Part shown: in pieces, positions 16,711 through 25,439 of the stretch
How positions within the stretch are numbered: position 1 is the first letter of the stretch
Layout: each line of letters begins with the position of its first letter
NCBI GenBank assembly: GCA_965214475.1
Contig: OZ243953.1
Coordinates: forward strand, 1,550,001-1,614,000
From: SIRX01 sp965214475
GTDB taxonomy: Bacteria > Actinomycetota > Rubrobacteria > Rubrobacterales > Rubrobacteraceae
DNA length: 64,000 nt
Direction: 5' to 3'
Program-made: the position numbers and the translations under genes
Notes under the pieces: generated by a model
Database searches by the model: none
What the model was told of the DNA's origin: nothing
What the model saw: the letters and a program-made list of their open reading frames with translations, nothing else

Positions 16711-17538
16711 CTACTCGGCCTCTACGGAATTGGTGAGTGTCCCCAGGCCTTCTATCTCGATGCTTACCTCGTCGCCGTCTTTGAGGAACACTTGCGGGTC
16801 GCGGGCGACGCCCACGCCCGGAGGAGTGCCGGTCAGGATGATGTCTCCGGGTTCCAGGGTCATGCCCGTGGAGAGAAAGGCGACGATCTCGGCGATGCTG
16901 AAGATCATCTTCTCCGTGTTCCCGTCCTGCATGACCTCGCCGTTGAGGGTGCATTTCACTGAAAGGTTTTGGGGGTCTTCGATCTCATCTTTCGTAACCA
17001 GATACGGCCCGGTGGGGGCGAAAGTGTCTATGGACTTGCTCCGCGTCCACTGCCCGCCCTCGGAGAACTGGAGGTCCCTTGAAGATACGTCGTTTGCGTT
17101 CATGTAGCCGAAAACATAGTCCAGGGCCTCCCCGGCTTCTACGTTCCACGCTCTGCGCCCGATGACTACCGCAAGCTCCGCCTCGTAGTCGGCTTGCTTC
17201 GTTATCTCGGGGATGCGGATAGAGTTCCCCGGTCCGGTGATGGTGTTGGGATATTTGGCAAAGACTATAGGTTTCTCGGGAATGTCGGCCCCGGTTTCGG
17301 CGGCATGGTCCTCGTAGTTCAGGCCGATGCCGATAACTTTGCCGGGCCGGGCTACTGGAGGGTAGAGCTTTACGTCTTCGAGTGCGACGCTCTCGCCGCC
17401 AACGGATTGCTGCTCGGCCCCTTCTTCTATAAGGGTCATCATGCTCGTCTCTTCACCGGCCAGTTGCCGGACCTCGCCATCTTCGAAGACTCCGGCTTTG
17501 ACGTCGCCGTTGTTCACCGAATACATAACCAGCTTCAA
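16711..17538 (-). CDS. Fumarylacetoacetate hydrolase (FAH) family protein
   Basis: A 275-aa member of the FAH superfamily (acylpyruvate hydrolases, 2-oxo-hept-3-ene-dioate hydratases, decarboxylases). Visible are an N-terminal regulatory domain, then the catalytic core with GIGLNYEDHAAETG, the metal-ligand region YEAELAVVIGRRA, GYMNANDVSSRDLQ and the C-terminal GDIILTGTPPGVG. The TTG at 17538 follows GGAGGAT and is preferred over the GTG 15 nt upstream. Likely substrates are acylpyruvates or ring-cleavage products; the context of CoA-ester enzymes does not decide between them. Confidence 0.9.
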   Translation of the reverse strand: MKLVMYSVNNGDVKAGVFEDGEVRQLAGEETSMMTLIEEGAEQQSVGGESVALEDVKLYPPVARPGKVIGIGLNYEDHAAETGADIPEKPIVFAKYPNTITGPGNSIRIPEITKQADYEAELAVVIGRRAWNVEAGEALDYVFGYMNANDVSSRDLQFSEGGQWTRSKSIDTFAPTGPYLVTKDEIEDPQNLSVKCTLNGEVMQDGNTEKMIFSIAEIVAFLSTGMTLEPGDIILTGTPPGVGVARDPQVFLKDGDEVSIEIEGLGTLTNSVEAE

Positions 17539-17611
17539 GAGATCCTCCTCCACCAGAGCTTCCCGCAGACAAGCTTATCTTAGCAGTAAAGAGGTTACGT
17601 TCGCTTCCAAT

Positions 17612-18253
17612 TCATGGCTGTAGACGCTGTATCTCCCATCCCCCGTCAAATCGTGTGTACAGCAGTCGGTCGTGCAGCCGGTTCTCTCGCCCCTGCCAAA
17701 ACTCTACGCTCTGCGGCTCGACCCGGTAGCCGCCCCAAAACGCAGGACGTGGTATCTCCCGGCCTTCGTACTCAGCTTCTAAATTCCGCAGCCTCTCTTC
17801 TAATTGCTCGCGGTTTTCTATTGCGTGGCTCTGCTCCGAGGCCCAGGCCCCGAGTTGACTGCCGCGGGGACGGCTGGCGAAATAGACGTCGGATTCCTCG
17901 TCCGGTACGCGAGATGCGCGACCCTCGATGCGAATCTGTCGCTCCAACTCACCCCAGTAGAAGGCTAGGGTGCAGTTGGGGTTGGCCTCCAACTCTTTCG
18001 ATTTGCGCCCTTCGTAGTTGGTGTAGAAAGTGAAGCCGCATTCGTCGTAGCCCTTGAGCAGCACGATGCGGGCCGAAGGACGGCCGTCCGGGGTGGCGGT
18101 CGCCAGGGTCATAGCGTTGGGCTCGTGAAGGCCGGCGTTTAGCGCTTCCTCGAACCATTCTCGGAACTGGTCTATGGGGTCAGAAGTGACATCGGACTCG
18201 TGCAGGCCGGAGCGGGTGTATTCCTTGCGAAGTTCAGAAACGGGGCGGGGCAA
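17612..18253 (-). CDS. pdxH: Pyridoxamine 5'-phosphate oxidase
   Basis: A 213-aa FMN enzyme that oxidises PNP or PMP to pyridoxal 5'-phosphate. Features seen: an N-terminal ELRKEYTRSGL segment, AMTLATATPDGRPSARIVLLKG (FMN site), FYTNYEGRKSKELEANP, LAFYWGELERQIRIEG, SRPRGSQLGAWAS, and the C-terminal QGRENRLHDRLLY / WEIQRLQP that completes the active site. Full length is normal. The TTG start lies 3 nt after the DUF427 gene stop, so the two are coupled. Many PLP-dependent enzymes are encoded in this window, including one divergent from this operon. Confidence 0.95.
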   Translation of the reverse strand: MPRPVSELRKEYTRSGLHESDVTSDPIDQFREWFEEALNAGLHEPNAMTLATATPDGRPSARIVLLKGYDECGFTFYTNYEGRKSKELEANPNCTLAFYWGELERQIRIEGRASRVPDEESDVYFASRPRGSQLGAWASEQSHAIENREQLEERLRNLEAEYEGREIPRPAFWGGYRVEPQSVEFWQGRENRLHDRLLYTRFDGGWEIQRLQP

Positions 18254-18256
18254 GCG

Positions 18257-18751
18257 TTACCAGCCCCAGGTTCCGGAAGCGCCCTTGAATGGACCGACTA
18301 TGTCGGAGGTGATCCAACCACCGTAAAAGTCCCCCTCCTGAGCCTGCACTTTCTCTCCATCTACCCAGCAAGAGTCCATCTTCGAAGGATAGAAAGTTAT
18401 GTAATCCTTGAGACTCTCGAAGGATGGCGTCGGGTCCGGGTATGACCAGGCAGCCCGGCTCTCCGTGCGCTCGTCGGACGCTATGTCCCAGTACTGCGCC
18501 CGGCCTTTCCACTCGCAGAAAGTCGTTCCTTCCACGGGCGTCAAGTGTTCCATTCGGATGTCGTCGGGCGGAATGTAGTAGACGGGCGGATGGCTGGTTT
18601 CGAGCACCCGCTTGGCGCGGGTCGTGTAGGCGATCGTCACCTCGCCGAAGACCACTTTGATCCGCTTGTCTACGTCTTCCAGCAATGGCGGCCGTGGATA
18701 ATCCCAGACGGATTCTTGTCCAGGGCCGGGTTCTACGCGCTGACGTCCCAT
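18257..18751 (-). CDS. DUF427 domain protein
   Basis: A 164-aa protein of the DUF427 family, a small beta-rich fold common in actinobacteria and of unknown function. Typical features are FGEVTIAYTTRAKRVLET, PPVYYIPPDDIRMEHL, the CEWKGRAQYWD segment and AAWSYPDPTPSF near the end. The ATG at 18751 follows AAAGAGGC; the longer frame upstream overlaps the divergent aminotransferase gene and was rejected. It is 3 nt upstream of pdxH in one transcript. No function is known. Confidence 0.9.
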   Translation of the reverse strand: MGRQRVEPGPGQESVWDYPRPPLLEDVDKRIKVVFGEVTIAYTTRAKRVLETSHPPVYYIPPDDIRMEHLTPVEGTTFCEWKGRAQYWDIASDERTESRAAWSYPDPTPSFESLKDYITFYPSKMDSCWVDGEKVQAQEGDFYGGWITSDIVGPFKGASGTWGW

Positions 18752-18853
18752 ATAAAAGCCTCTTTCTACTCTGATAGTCGCAATCATTATAGTTTCCGAA
18801 GCGTGTGAATCTGTAGCTTGCACAACAGGCGGGCATTGTGCGAAGCTAACGAC

Positions 18854-19942
18854 ATGAGTGAGAAAATAATTTTTACCAGGGGAGTACCACCGCCGGAAGC
18901 GTTCCCAACCGAAGAGTTGGGCGAGTGCTTCAGCGCGGCGGTCAAAGAAAATGCCAACGTCGTCTTGCAGTACGGCCAGCAGCAAGGCTATCCGCCGCTG
19001 CGCGAGTATCTGGCTAACGAGTATGGAGTCTCCGAAACGGAGGTGATGGTCGGCAACGGGTCTTTGCAGTTGCAGGACCTGCTCTCGGCGCACCTCATCA
19101 CGCCGAGCGCGGCGGTCTTTACCGAGCAACCGAGCTATGACCGGGCGATCGCCACTTTCCGGCGGCGCGGGGCGCGGACTATCGGGATTCCGCTCGAAGA
19201 GGACGGCATCAGCGTCGAGAAGTTGGAAGAGGCTTTGCAAAATGAGGTTCCGGCGTTTCTATATCTCGTGCCAGACTTCCAGAACCCGGCTGGAGCGACG
19301 CTCTCATTGGAGAAGCGGCAGAGGGTGGTCGAGCTGGCGGAGGAATACGGGTTCTGGGTGATCGAGGACATCCCGTACCGCAAGCTACGCTATGAGGGCG
19401 AGGATCTGCCGCTCTTGCGGGAGATCAGCGACTCCAGAGTTTTAACCATAAGCTCGTTCAGCAAGCTCTTGAGCCCCGGCATCCGGGTAGGGTTCGCAAT
19501 CGGACCGGAGACCATGATCTCCGCTCTCACCCGACTCGGGGAGTACACCTACCTTTCTCCCGTCCTCCCGACCCAGGCCGCCGTCGCCGAATACTTGAAC
19601 CGCGGCTGGCTCGAGCCAAACATTGAGAGCCTCAAAGAGCTGTACAGCACACGCCTAAACGCGATGGCTGAGGCCGTGCGCCGCGAACTGCCCGATGCCC
19701 AGGCCTTCATACCAGATGGCGGCTTCTTCGTCAGCATCATGCTCCCCGAAGACGCCAACACCGAGAACCTGGTGGGCCGGGCAAAAGATGTAGAACTGGT
19801 GCTGACACCCGGATCGGCCTTCTTCGCAGATCCCGTAGGCGACGAGCCGGTGGCAGGCGACCGCTTTGTGCGGCTGCCGTTCTGCGCCGTTACGCCGGAG
19901 CAGATAGACGAGGGCATAGAGCGGCTGGCGAGTTTAGTCTAG
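18854..19942 (+). CDS. PLP-dependent aminotransferase, class I/II
   Basis: A 362-aa fold-type I aminotransferase close to the LysN/2-aminoadipate and MocR-domain group. The PLP lysine is Lys204 in SSFSKLLSPGIRVGF. PDFQNPAG, EDIPYRKLRYEG and the C-terminal FVRLPFCAV (substrate carboxylate Arg) are also seen. It probably transaminates an aromatic, branched-chain or aminoadipate-like substrate with a 2-oxo acid. The ATG is at 18854; an upstream in-frame start was not preferred. The gene is divergent from DUF427-pdxH (which supplies its cofactor) and its stop shares the palindromic CTAG with the convergent ABC permease stop. Confidence 0.9.
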   Translation: MSEKIIFTRGVPPPEAFPTEELGECFSAAVKENANVVLQYGQQQGYPPLREYLANEYGVSETEVMVGNGSLQLQDLLSAHLITPSAAVFTEQPSYDRAIATFRRRGARTIGIPLEEDGISVEKLEEALQNEVPAFLYLVPDFQNPAGATLSLEKRQRVVELAEEYGFWVIEDIPYRKLRYEGEDLPLLREISDSRVLTISSFSKLLSPGIRVGFAIGPETMISALTRLGEYTYLSPVLPTQAAVAEYLNRGWLEPNIESLKELYSTRLNAMAEAVRRELPDAQAFIPDGGFFVSIMLPEDANTENLVGRAKDVELVLTPGSAFFADPVGDEPVAGDRFVRLPFCAVTPEQIDEGIERLASLV

Positions 19943-20709
19943 CCAGCCTTTTCGGCCCGCCGCAGACCGAAGAGCGCCCAGGGGATCATCACGAGTATAA
20001 GTGCCGCTCCGAGGCCGAAGGCGAGGAGAACTTCGGTCGGGTTGCCGGAGATAAATCCGCGGCCGGATTCGAGGATGAAGGTTATGGGATTCACTTTGGA
20101 TACGGCTTTGATCCAGCCGTCCAAAAGCTCCAACGGCACGAAGACCGGCGAGAGGAACGTGGCGATAAAAATCGGCGTCTGAATGAGGAAACCGCCCGAG
20201 CTGGTACGCAGGATCATAGCCATCCCGATCGCGAACAGCGTCGCCGCGACGTTGACCAGCACCGCGAGCCCGAGCAGCCCGAAGAGGTCCACCCCGCTCC
20301 CCAGCACCTGCATCCCGGATATGAGCGCCGCCAGCGTAGCCACCCCTCCGGTAACGGTTACCCGTACGAGAGAGACCAGCATGTAGCCGAGTATTATTCC
20401 CTCGCGCCTCGGGGCCGCGAGCATAAAGCGTTGGGCGAATCCGTTCTCGAAGTCTCGGGCGATGGCGAAGCCGGTGAACGCGCCGCCGATAGCGACAGTC
20501 TGGAGCAGTATCCAGACGTACTGGAATGCCGTGTAGCCCCCCTCGAAGTCGAAGCTGGGGATGTCCGAGACGCGGGAGAGTCCCCCGGCGAATGCCGCCA
20601 GAAAGAACAGCGGGAACAGTACAGCGGGTATGACCAGCGCCGGGTTTAGGAAGAAGTTGTGGATGCCGCGCCAGGCTACGGCGCCCGCTACGGGAAACAA
20701 GCTCTTCAC
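19939..20709 (-). CDS. ABC-2 type exporter permease (distal)
   Basis: A 256-aa membrane permease with six TM segments of the ABC-2/DrrB family. Characteristic parts are ARDFENGFAQRFMLAAPRREGIILGYML in the cytoplasmic loop and PIFIATFLSPVFVPLELLDGWIKAVSKVNPITFILE near the C-terminus. The GTG start overlaps the stop of the first permease by 4 nt. With the ATPase and the other permease it forms a heteromeric exporter for drugs or lipophilic compounds. A longer in-frame reading upstream runs through the other permease out of frame and is not real. Confidence 0.9.
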   Translation of the reverse strand: MKSLFPVAGAVAWRGIHNFFLNPALVIPAVLFPLFFLAAFAGGLSRVSDIPSFDFEGGYTAFQYVWILLQTVAIGGAFTGFAIARDFENGFAQRFMLAAPRREGIILGYMLVSLVRVTVTGGVATLAALISGMQVLGSGVDLFGLLGLAVLVNVAATLFAIGMAMILRTSSGGFLIQTPIFIATFLSPVFVPLELLDGWIKAVSKVNPITFILESGRGFISGNPTEVLLAFGLGAALILVMIPWALFGLRRAEKAG

Positions 20710-21488
20710 GTGCGGGCCACCCTTCCACGCAGGGACAGTATGGCCCCTGAAAGTCCTACCAAGATCAAGCCGGCCGCCGCCGCGAAACCAAGAGCCAACG
20801 CCTGCGGGTCCCAGCCAGTGATTATGAGGCTGCGGATACCTTCGACGAGGTAGCTGACCGGGTTGTAGGTTGCGACGATGCGGAACCAGTCGGTCTCGAT
20901 CAAGTCGCGCGGCAAGAGTATGGAGGAGAGGAAGAACGTCACCAATAGCAACGGAAACAGCCCCTGAACCGCTTCGCCAGAACCAGTTCGTAGGGCCAGA
21001 ATAGCGCCGACCCCGCCGAAACCGAGCGCCGTGAGCGTCGTGAGCACTATGAGCACCAGCACCCCGAGGAAGCCCGCCTCGAAGGTAACACCGACGAGCA
21101 AGCCGACAAGGATAAAGACTATGGATTGGAGAAAGCCGAGGCTGATGACGCCGGCCAGCATCCCGATCAGGAGCGCCGCCGGGTGCATCGGGGTCATGGA
21201 GAGGCGACTGAGGAACCCGGTCTCTATGTCTTTGGCGAGGTCGGTTCCAGCGGAGACCGCCGCGAAGAGCATACCCTGTACGAGTGGGAAGGCGAGTAGG
21301 AAACTGACGTAAGAGTCGGTCGGGAAGCCGGGAATGTCCGCGGCCGAACCGAGACCCGCGGCTTGAAAGCCGAAGATCAGTAGCGGGAACATCAGCGCCG
21401 GCCCAACCACCTGCGGCTGACGAAGCAACCGCACGATAGACCGCCGTGAAAGCTGGGTTATCTGCGTAAAGATCATGGAGAAACTCAA
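20706..21488 (-). CDS. ABC-2 type exporter permease (proximal, DrrB-like)
   Basis: A 260-aa six-TM permease of the DrrB/ABC-2 group. The loop AKDIETGFLSRLSMTPMHPAALLIG and the C-terminal LPRDLIETDWFRIVATYNPVSYLVEGIRSLI are family hallmarks. The TTG at 21488 overlaps the ATPase stop by 4 nt and follows GGAGGAGG; the ATG 12 nt inside is an alternative. It is paralogous to the next permease, with which it probably forms the membrane heterodimer. Confidence 0.9.
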   Translation of the reverse strand: MSFSMIFTQITQLSRRSIVRLLRQPQVVGPALMFPLLIFGFQAAGLGSAADIPGFPTDSYVSFLLAFPLVQGMLFAAVSAGTDLAKDIETGFLSRLSMTPMHPAALLIGMLAGVISLGFLQSIVFILVGLLVGVTFEAGFLGVLVLIVLTTLTALGFGGVGAILALRTGSGEAVQGLFPLLLVTFFLSSILLPRDLIETDWFRIVATYNPVSYLVEGIRSLIITGWDPQALALGFAAAAGLILVGLSGAILSLRGRVART

Positions 21489-22456
21489 GCCTCCTCCGGC
21501 CCCTGATCCCCAGCGCCCTCCAACTTACGTCCGGTCTTGGCGAGGTACACGTCATCCAGCGAAGGCTCGTTGAGCTCCAGGCTGGAGACCTGCAAGTCTT
21601 CTTTGTCCAGCGCCCGCACCACGTCGGTGAGTCCCTGCGTACGGTTCTCCAGCCGCACGGCGGCGGACCCGGCGGAGGCCGCGAGAGGCTCCCCGAACTG
21701 CTTCAGCGTCCGGGCGACCGCGTCCAGTTCGTCCGGGTCCGCAGGCCGGGCCTCGATGCTGGAACGTCCGACCTCGGCTTTTAGGGCGTCCGGCGTATCC
21801 TCGGCCACGATCTTGCCGTTATCTATAATGCCGACCCGGTCGGCGAGCACGTCGGCCTCTTCCAGGTACTGCGTCGTGAGGAAGACCGTAACGCCTTCCT
21901 TGGCGAGCCGGCTGACCTCGTCCCAGAGCGCACTGCGGCTCTGCGGGTCGAGCCCCGTCGTCGGCTCGTCAAGGAAGAGTGTCTGCGGCTCGTGGACCAG
22001 CGCGAGCGCCAGGTCCAGGCGACGCTTCATACCACCGGAGTATCCACCCACTTTCCGGTTGGAGGCCTCGGTGAGCCCGACGCGCTCCAGCAACTCATCC
22101 GCCCGGCGCTTACGCTCCTTACGCCCGATACCGTGCAAGGCGGCCTGGAGCGTCAGGTGCTCCCGCCCCGTAAGGAAAGGGTCCAGCGCCGCCTCCTGAA
22201 GTGCCGCCCCTATGGAGGACCGTACCTCAGCCCCCTGTTTCACGATGTCGTAACCGGCTACCCGGGCACTGCCGGCAGTCGGTGGAAGGAGTGTCGTTAG
22301 CATCAGAACGGTGGTGGATTTGCCCGCGCCGTTCGGGCCGAGGAAACCGTAGATCTCACCGGGCTCCACGTTCAGGTCAATTCCATCCACCGCCCGGAAC
22401 CCCTTACCGAACTCCCGGACAAGCCCCTCCACCTCGATGCCCCGACCGTCCGCCAC
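21485..22456 (-). CDS. ABC exporter ATP-binding protein, DrrA family
   Basis: A 323-aa ATPase of the daunorubicin-resistance (DrrA) type that powers the two permeases downstream. Walker A GPNGAGKST (40-48), signature YSGGMKRR (139-146) and Walker B FLDEPTTGLD (161-170) are present. The DrrA-type C-terminal domain follows (about 220-310, ending LNEPSLDDVYLAKTGR). The GTG start at 22456 has GAGAGGATA before it. The gene diverges from a TetR regulator across a palindromic operator, so export is probably induced by a ligand of that repressor. Confidence 0.95.
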   Translation of the reverse strand: MADGRGIEVEGLVREFGKGFRAVDGIDLNVEPGEIYGFLGPNGAGKSTTVLMLTTLLPPTAGSARVAGYDIVKQGAEVRSSIGAALQEAALDPFLTGREHLTLQAALHGIGRKERKRRADELLERVGLTEASNRKVGGYSGGMKRRLDLALALVHEPQTLFLDEPTTGLDPQSRSALWDEVSRLAKEGVTVFLTTQYLEEADVLADRVGIIDNGKIVAEDTPDALKAEVGRSSIEARPADPDELDAVARTLKQFGEPLAASAGSAAVRLENRTQGLTDVVRALDKEDLQVSSLELNEPSLDDVYLAKTGRKLEGAGDQGPEEA

Positions 22457-22561
22457 TATCCTCTCCTCGAAACCGGATCGGCGTCAACCGTCCCAACTTT
22501 TAGAAAAATGCTGTCCATCCTGCTCTCCTTCTTGCCCGGCTCCGAGGTGACTGCTAAACTC

Positions 22562-22581
22562 AAGCGGACAACTGTCCGCTT
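22562..22581. promoter_or_regulatory. Palindromic operator for TetR regulator
   Basis: AAGCGGACA-AC-TGTCCGCTT is a perfect 9-bp inverted repeat with a 2-bp centre, lying between the divergent ABC exporter and TetR genes. It is 9 nt upstream of a TATATT (22590-22595) that may be the TetR -10 box. Size and symmetry match TetR-family operators. Confidence 0.75.
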
Positions 22582-22619
22582 CGAGATGCTATATTGCATT
22601 GGTAGGGTTATCAAGGGAA

Positions 22620-23297
22620 ATGAAAGATTTTTCTGTAAAAGATGCGACGGGCGGCGAGGGTGGCGTTCCGGTATTGGATACGGTGGCTCGTGGCGCTGCG
22701 GGTTGTGGGGAACGGCGGGACGCGGCTGAGAGCCGGCGCAAAGTGCTAGACGCCGCCAAGTCGCTTTTCTCAGAGCGCAGCGTTGAGTCGGTTAGCATGT
22801 ATGAGATCGGGCGCGCGGCCGGCGTCGGTCAGGGAACCCTCTACCGGCGCTACGAACACAAAGGCGCTTTGTGCGGAGCCCTGTTACACGAAAACATCGA
22901 GCATTTCGTAGAAGAGGCGCGGTATCGGCTGGAAAAAGATGACGAACCGGTACTGGAGCAGTTGAAATACCTGCTCGCCGGGTTAGCGCAATTCAACGAA
23001 GAGAACGCCTCACTTCTGGGCGCTATTCGGGACGCCGCCGGCGGGGTGCGGCGTTTTGCGCCCTATCAAAATCCCTTCTACCAGTGGCTCCGGGCGACGG
23101 TCGCGATGTTGCTGGAGCGCGGTGTGGGGCGCCGGGAGATCCCGACCCTCGACGTAGAGTATGTCTCAGACGCCATCCTCGCCCCGCTGAACATAGACCT
23201 CTATCTCTATCAGCGCCGCGAGCTGGGCATGACCCCCGAACGCATAACCTCATCTTTGAGAGATTTACTCCTGAACGGACTGCGCGGAGAGAGATAG
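22620..23297 (+). CDS. TetR-family transcriptional regulator
   Basis: A 225-aa repressor. An unusual N-terminal stretch of about 38 Gly/Ala/Arg-rich residues precedes the helix-turn-helix domain RRKVLDAAKSLFSERSVESVSMYEIGRAAGVGQGTLYRRYEHKGAL (about 40-84). The rest is a helical ligand-binding domain. I chose the ATG at 22620 (AAGGGAA upstream); a shorter form is possible because the N-terminal extension is not part of the fold. It is divergent from the DrrAB-like exporter, whose expression it most likely controls. Confidence 0.9.
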   Translation: MKDFSVKDATGGEGGVPVLDTVARGAAGCGERRDAAESRRKVLDAAKSLFSERSVESVSMYEIGRAAGVGQGTLYRRYEHKGALCGALLHENIEHFVEEARYRLEKDDEPVLEQLKYLLAGLAQFNEENASLLGAIRDAAGGVRRFAPYQNPFYQWLRATVAMLLERGVGRREIPTLDVEYVSDAILAPLNIDLYLYQRRELGMTPERITSSLRDLLLNGLRGER

Positions 23298-23313
23298 ACC
23301 TCTGCACCGATTT

Positions 23314-23667
23314 CTAGCCGGCTTTCGTTGAGAATTCGCGTTCGATGCCGGGTTCTTCGAAATCACCGATGTACCGCTGTCCCCACTCCAACATCATCAA
23401 GAGCACCGGCTCCAGGGTCCGGCCGAGTTCGGTCAGCGAATACTCGACCTTCGGTGGAACCTCTCGGTAAACTTCCCTGTGAACCACTCCTGCATCTTCC
23501 AGCTCCCTCAGATGCTTGGTCAGCATCCGCTGGGTTACGTTTGGCATCAGTCGCCGGAGTTCCCCGAAACGCCGGATCTCACCTAGCAAGTAGAACAGGA
23601 TCAGGGGTTTCCATTTACCCCCGATCACATCCAGCGTCGCTTCTACCGGGCATTCGTATTGTCTCAA
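23314..23667 (-). CDS. HxlR-family redox-type regulator with N-terminal Cys6
   Basis: A 117-aa winged-helix regulator of the HxlR family. The sequence MRQYECPVEATLDVIGGKWK opens with a cysteine at residue 6, the position used for quinone and disulfide sensing in YodB and QorR. The HTH follows with RFGELRRLMPNVTQRMLTKHLRELEDAG. It has a TTG start behind AGGAAAGG. It is divergent from two NAD(P)H-dependent oxidoreductase genes and a DsbA-like gene, which fits a repressor of an electrophile or quinone detoxification regulon. The regulated substrate is inferred, not shown. Confidence 0.92.
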   Translation of the reverse strand: MRQYECPVEATLDVIGGKWKPLILFYLLGEIRRFGELRRLMPNVTQRMLTKHLRELEDAGVVHREVYREVPPKVEYSLTELGRTLEPVLLMMLEWGQRYIGDFEEPGIEREFSTKAG

Positions 23668-23721
23668 ATCTTTTTTCCTTTCCTAAAGTACCTTTTTAGA
23701 TACTATTGCACATTTTTGTGC

Positions 23722-23739
23722 GTACTTGTAGATTAGTAC
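23722..23739. promoter_or_regulatory. Operator candidate for the HxlR regulator
   Basis: GTACT-N8-AGTAC forms an inverted repeat in the 137-nt divergent gap. GTAC occurs again at 23746-23749 and 23688-23691, and TACT at 23701 and 23751. YodB-type HxlR operators have a TACT-Nx-AGTA architecture, which matches in type. Confidence 0.6.
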
Positions 23740-23804
23740 ATCAGAGTACATACTCAGCCTGTAGTTTGCAAACCTTTAGCGGCTAGTTTTAGAGGGAGTC
23801 AAAA

Positions 23805-24434
23805 ATGAATTTGGTGGTGTTTGGGGCATCCGGTCGGACAGGACGGCCTCTCGTCGAGCAGGCGCTCGCGGCGGGCCATGAGGTAACGGCATTTGTCCGG
23901 GACCCTTCGAAACTGGGCATGGACCAAGAGCGGCTAACGGTCGTCAAGGGCGACGTCAAGGAACTCGGAGTGGTTGGAGAGGCGATCTCGGGCGCCGACG
24001 CGGTGCTGAGCACGCTGGGCCACACCAAGAGCTCCGCGAAGGATGTACAGACGGTCGGTACGCAGAATATCGTGGCGGCGATGAAAGAGTCCGGCGTGCG
24101 GCGGCTCGTCAGCCTGACGGGTGCGGGTGTGAGCGATCCCAGGGACCAGCCGAAGTTCTTCGACAAGGCGATCACCGCGTTGTTGAAGCTGTTGCAGAAG
24201 GATGTGCTGGAGGATGGCGAGAACCACGCCCGCGTCATAGAAAACAGCGGCCTCGACTGGGTAATCGTGCGCGGCCCGATGCTTACCGAAGGCGAGAAAA
24301 CAGGCGAGTATCGCGTCGGCTATGTCGGTAAGAACAGTGGGTCCAAGATCTCCCGGGCCGATGTTGCGAACTTCATGCTGCAGCAAACGGAGGACGACAC
24401 ATACCTCGGGCAGAAGCCGATGGTCAGCTACTAA
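23805..24434 (+). CDS. NAD(P)H-binding NmrA/SDR-like oxidoreductase
   Basis: A 209-aa Rossmann protein of the atypical SDR (NmrA, biliverdin-reductase-like) group. The cofactor motif is GASGRTG (7-13), with RDPSKL after strand 2 suggesting NADPH. The catalytic features are less conserved: no clear Tyr-x-x-x-Lys pair is evident. Members often reduce quinones or flavins, or act as redox sensors. It is the first gene of a three-gene operon divergent from the HxlR regulator, 12 nt before the quinone oxidoreductase. Confidence 0.9.
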   Translation: MNLVVFGASGRTGRPLVEQALAAGHEVTAFVRDPSKLGMDQERLTVVKGDVKELGVVGEAISGADAVLSTLGHTKSSAKDVQTVGTQNIVAAMKESGVRRLVSLTGAGVSDPRDQPKFFDKAITALLKLLQKDVLEDGENHARVIENSGLDWVIVRGPMLTEGEKTGEYRVGYVGKNSGSKISRADVANFMLQQTEDDTYLGQKPMVSY

Positions 24435-24446
24435 AAGGAGCTCGCT

Positions 24447-25424
24447 TTGAAAGCTATAAGGATGCGCGAGCCGGGCGAACCGGAAGTATTAAAGCTGGAG
24501 GACGTGGCGACGCCGGAGCCGGGCGCAAGCGAAGTTCTCGTACAAGTCGAACTGGTGGGGGTCAACTATGCGGATACGGGAATGCGCCGGGGCATGTTCC
24601 ACGGTCCGGGCTCGGAAGAGATGCCGATCACACCGGGCTTTGAGGTGGCTGGAACCGTAGCAGAGCTTGGAGAGGGCGTCGAAAGCGTCAAAGAAGGGAC
24701 GCGGGTCGTCGCAGTTTTGGGTACCGGCGGCTACGCGGAGTATGCCGTCGCTCCGGTAGAGTCGGTGGTGGAGATGCCGGATGGAGTGGACTTCCTGCAA
24801 GCGACGGCGCTTTTAGTTCAGGGGATCACGGCTTATGGTGTTCTGCACGACTCGGCCCGCATACAGTCCGGTGAGAGCGTGTTGGTCCAGGCGGCGGCCG
24901 GCGGGGTCGGCACGCTCGCGGTGCAACTTGCGAAGCTGGCAGGCGCTGAACTGGTCATCGGTACGGCCAGCACCAAAGAGAAGCGAGACCTCGCGGAATC
25001 TCTCGGCGCGGATCGGACTGTAGACTACACCCGGGACGAATGGGTCGGGGAGGTTCTCGAAGCAACTGACGGACGGGGTGTAGACGTGGTGCTGGAGTCT
25101 GTCGGCGGTGAGATCGGAGAGCAAGCCTACCGCTGCCTCGCGCCGCTCGGTCGGCTCGTCACTTTCGGGGCCGCCGATGGTAAGGGCATGGCGCCGCCGG
25201 ATATGTGGCAGATCAACATGAACGGTCAAACGGTTAGCGGGTATGGAGGTCCCTGGCTCCGTCCGGGCGCGGCGGATAAGGCACGGAAAGAAATATCCGG
25301 CTACCTCCGCTCCGGAGAACTAAGAGTCGTCAAAGGCCCGTCCTTTGAGTTAGAAGAAGCCGCCGACGCCCACCGCGCCGTAGAAGGTCGCGCCACCGTT
25401 GGTAAAGTCACGCTGACAACTTAG
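24447..25424 (+). CDS. Quinone oxidoreductase-like MDR protein (zeta-crystallin type)
   Basis: A 325-aa medium-chain reductase without the catalytic zinc cysteines. Key elements are VELVGVNYADTGMRRG, PGFEVAGTVAELGEGV, the Rossmann motif AAAGGVGTLAVQLAK (about 149-163) and GKVTLTT at the C-terminus. These enzymes reduce quinones or conjugated enones with NADPH. The TTG start follows AAAGGAGCTCGC. It lies 12 nt after the NmrA-like gene and 15 nt before the DsbA-family gene, in the HxlR-linked operon. Confidence 0.92.
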   Translation: MKAIRMREPGEPEVLKLEDVATPEPGASEVLVQVELVGVNYADTGMRRGMFHGPGSEEMPITPGFEVAGTVAELGEGVESVKEGTRVVAVLGTGGYAEYAVAPVESVVEMPDGVDFLQATALLVQGITAYGVLHDSARIQSGESVLVQAAAGGVGTLAVQLAKLAGAELVIGTASTKEKRDLAESLGADRTVDYTRDEWVGEVLEATDGRGVDVVLESVGGEIGEQAYRCLAPLGRLVTFGAADGKGMAPPDMWQINMNGQTVSGYGGPWLRPGAADKARKEISGYLRSGELRVVKGPSFELEEAADAHRAVEGRATVGKVTLTT

Positions 25425-25439
25425 ACAAAAAGGGGGAAT

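Noticed and set aside
20710..21555. Upstream extension of the distal permease frame to a 538-aa protein
   Set aside because: It runs out of frame through the first permease; the permease starts at the coupled GTG (20709).
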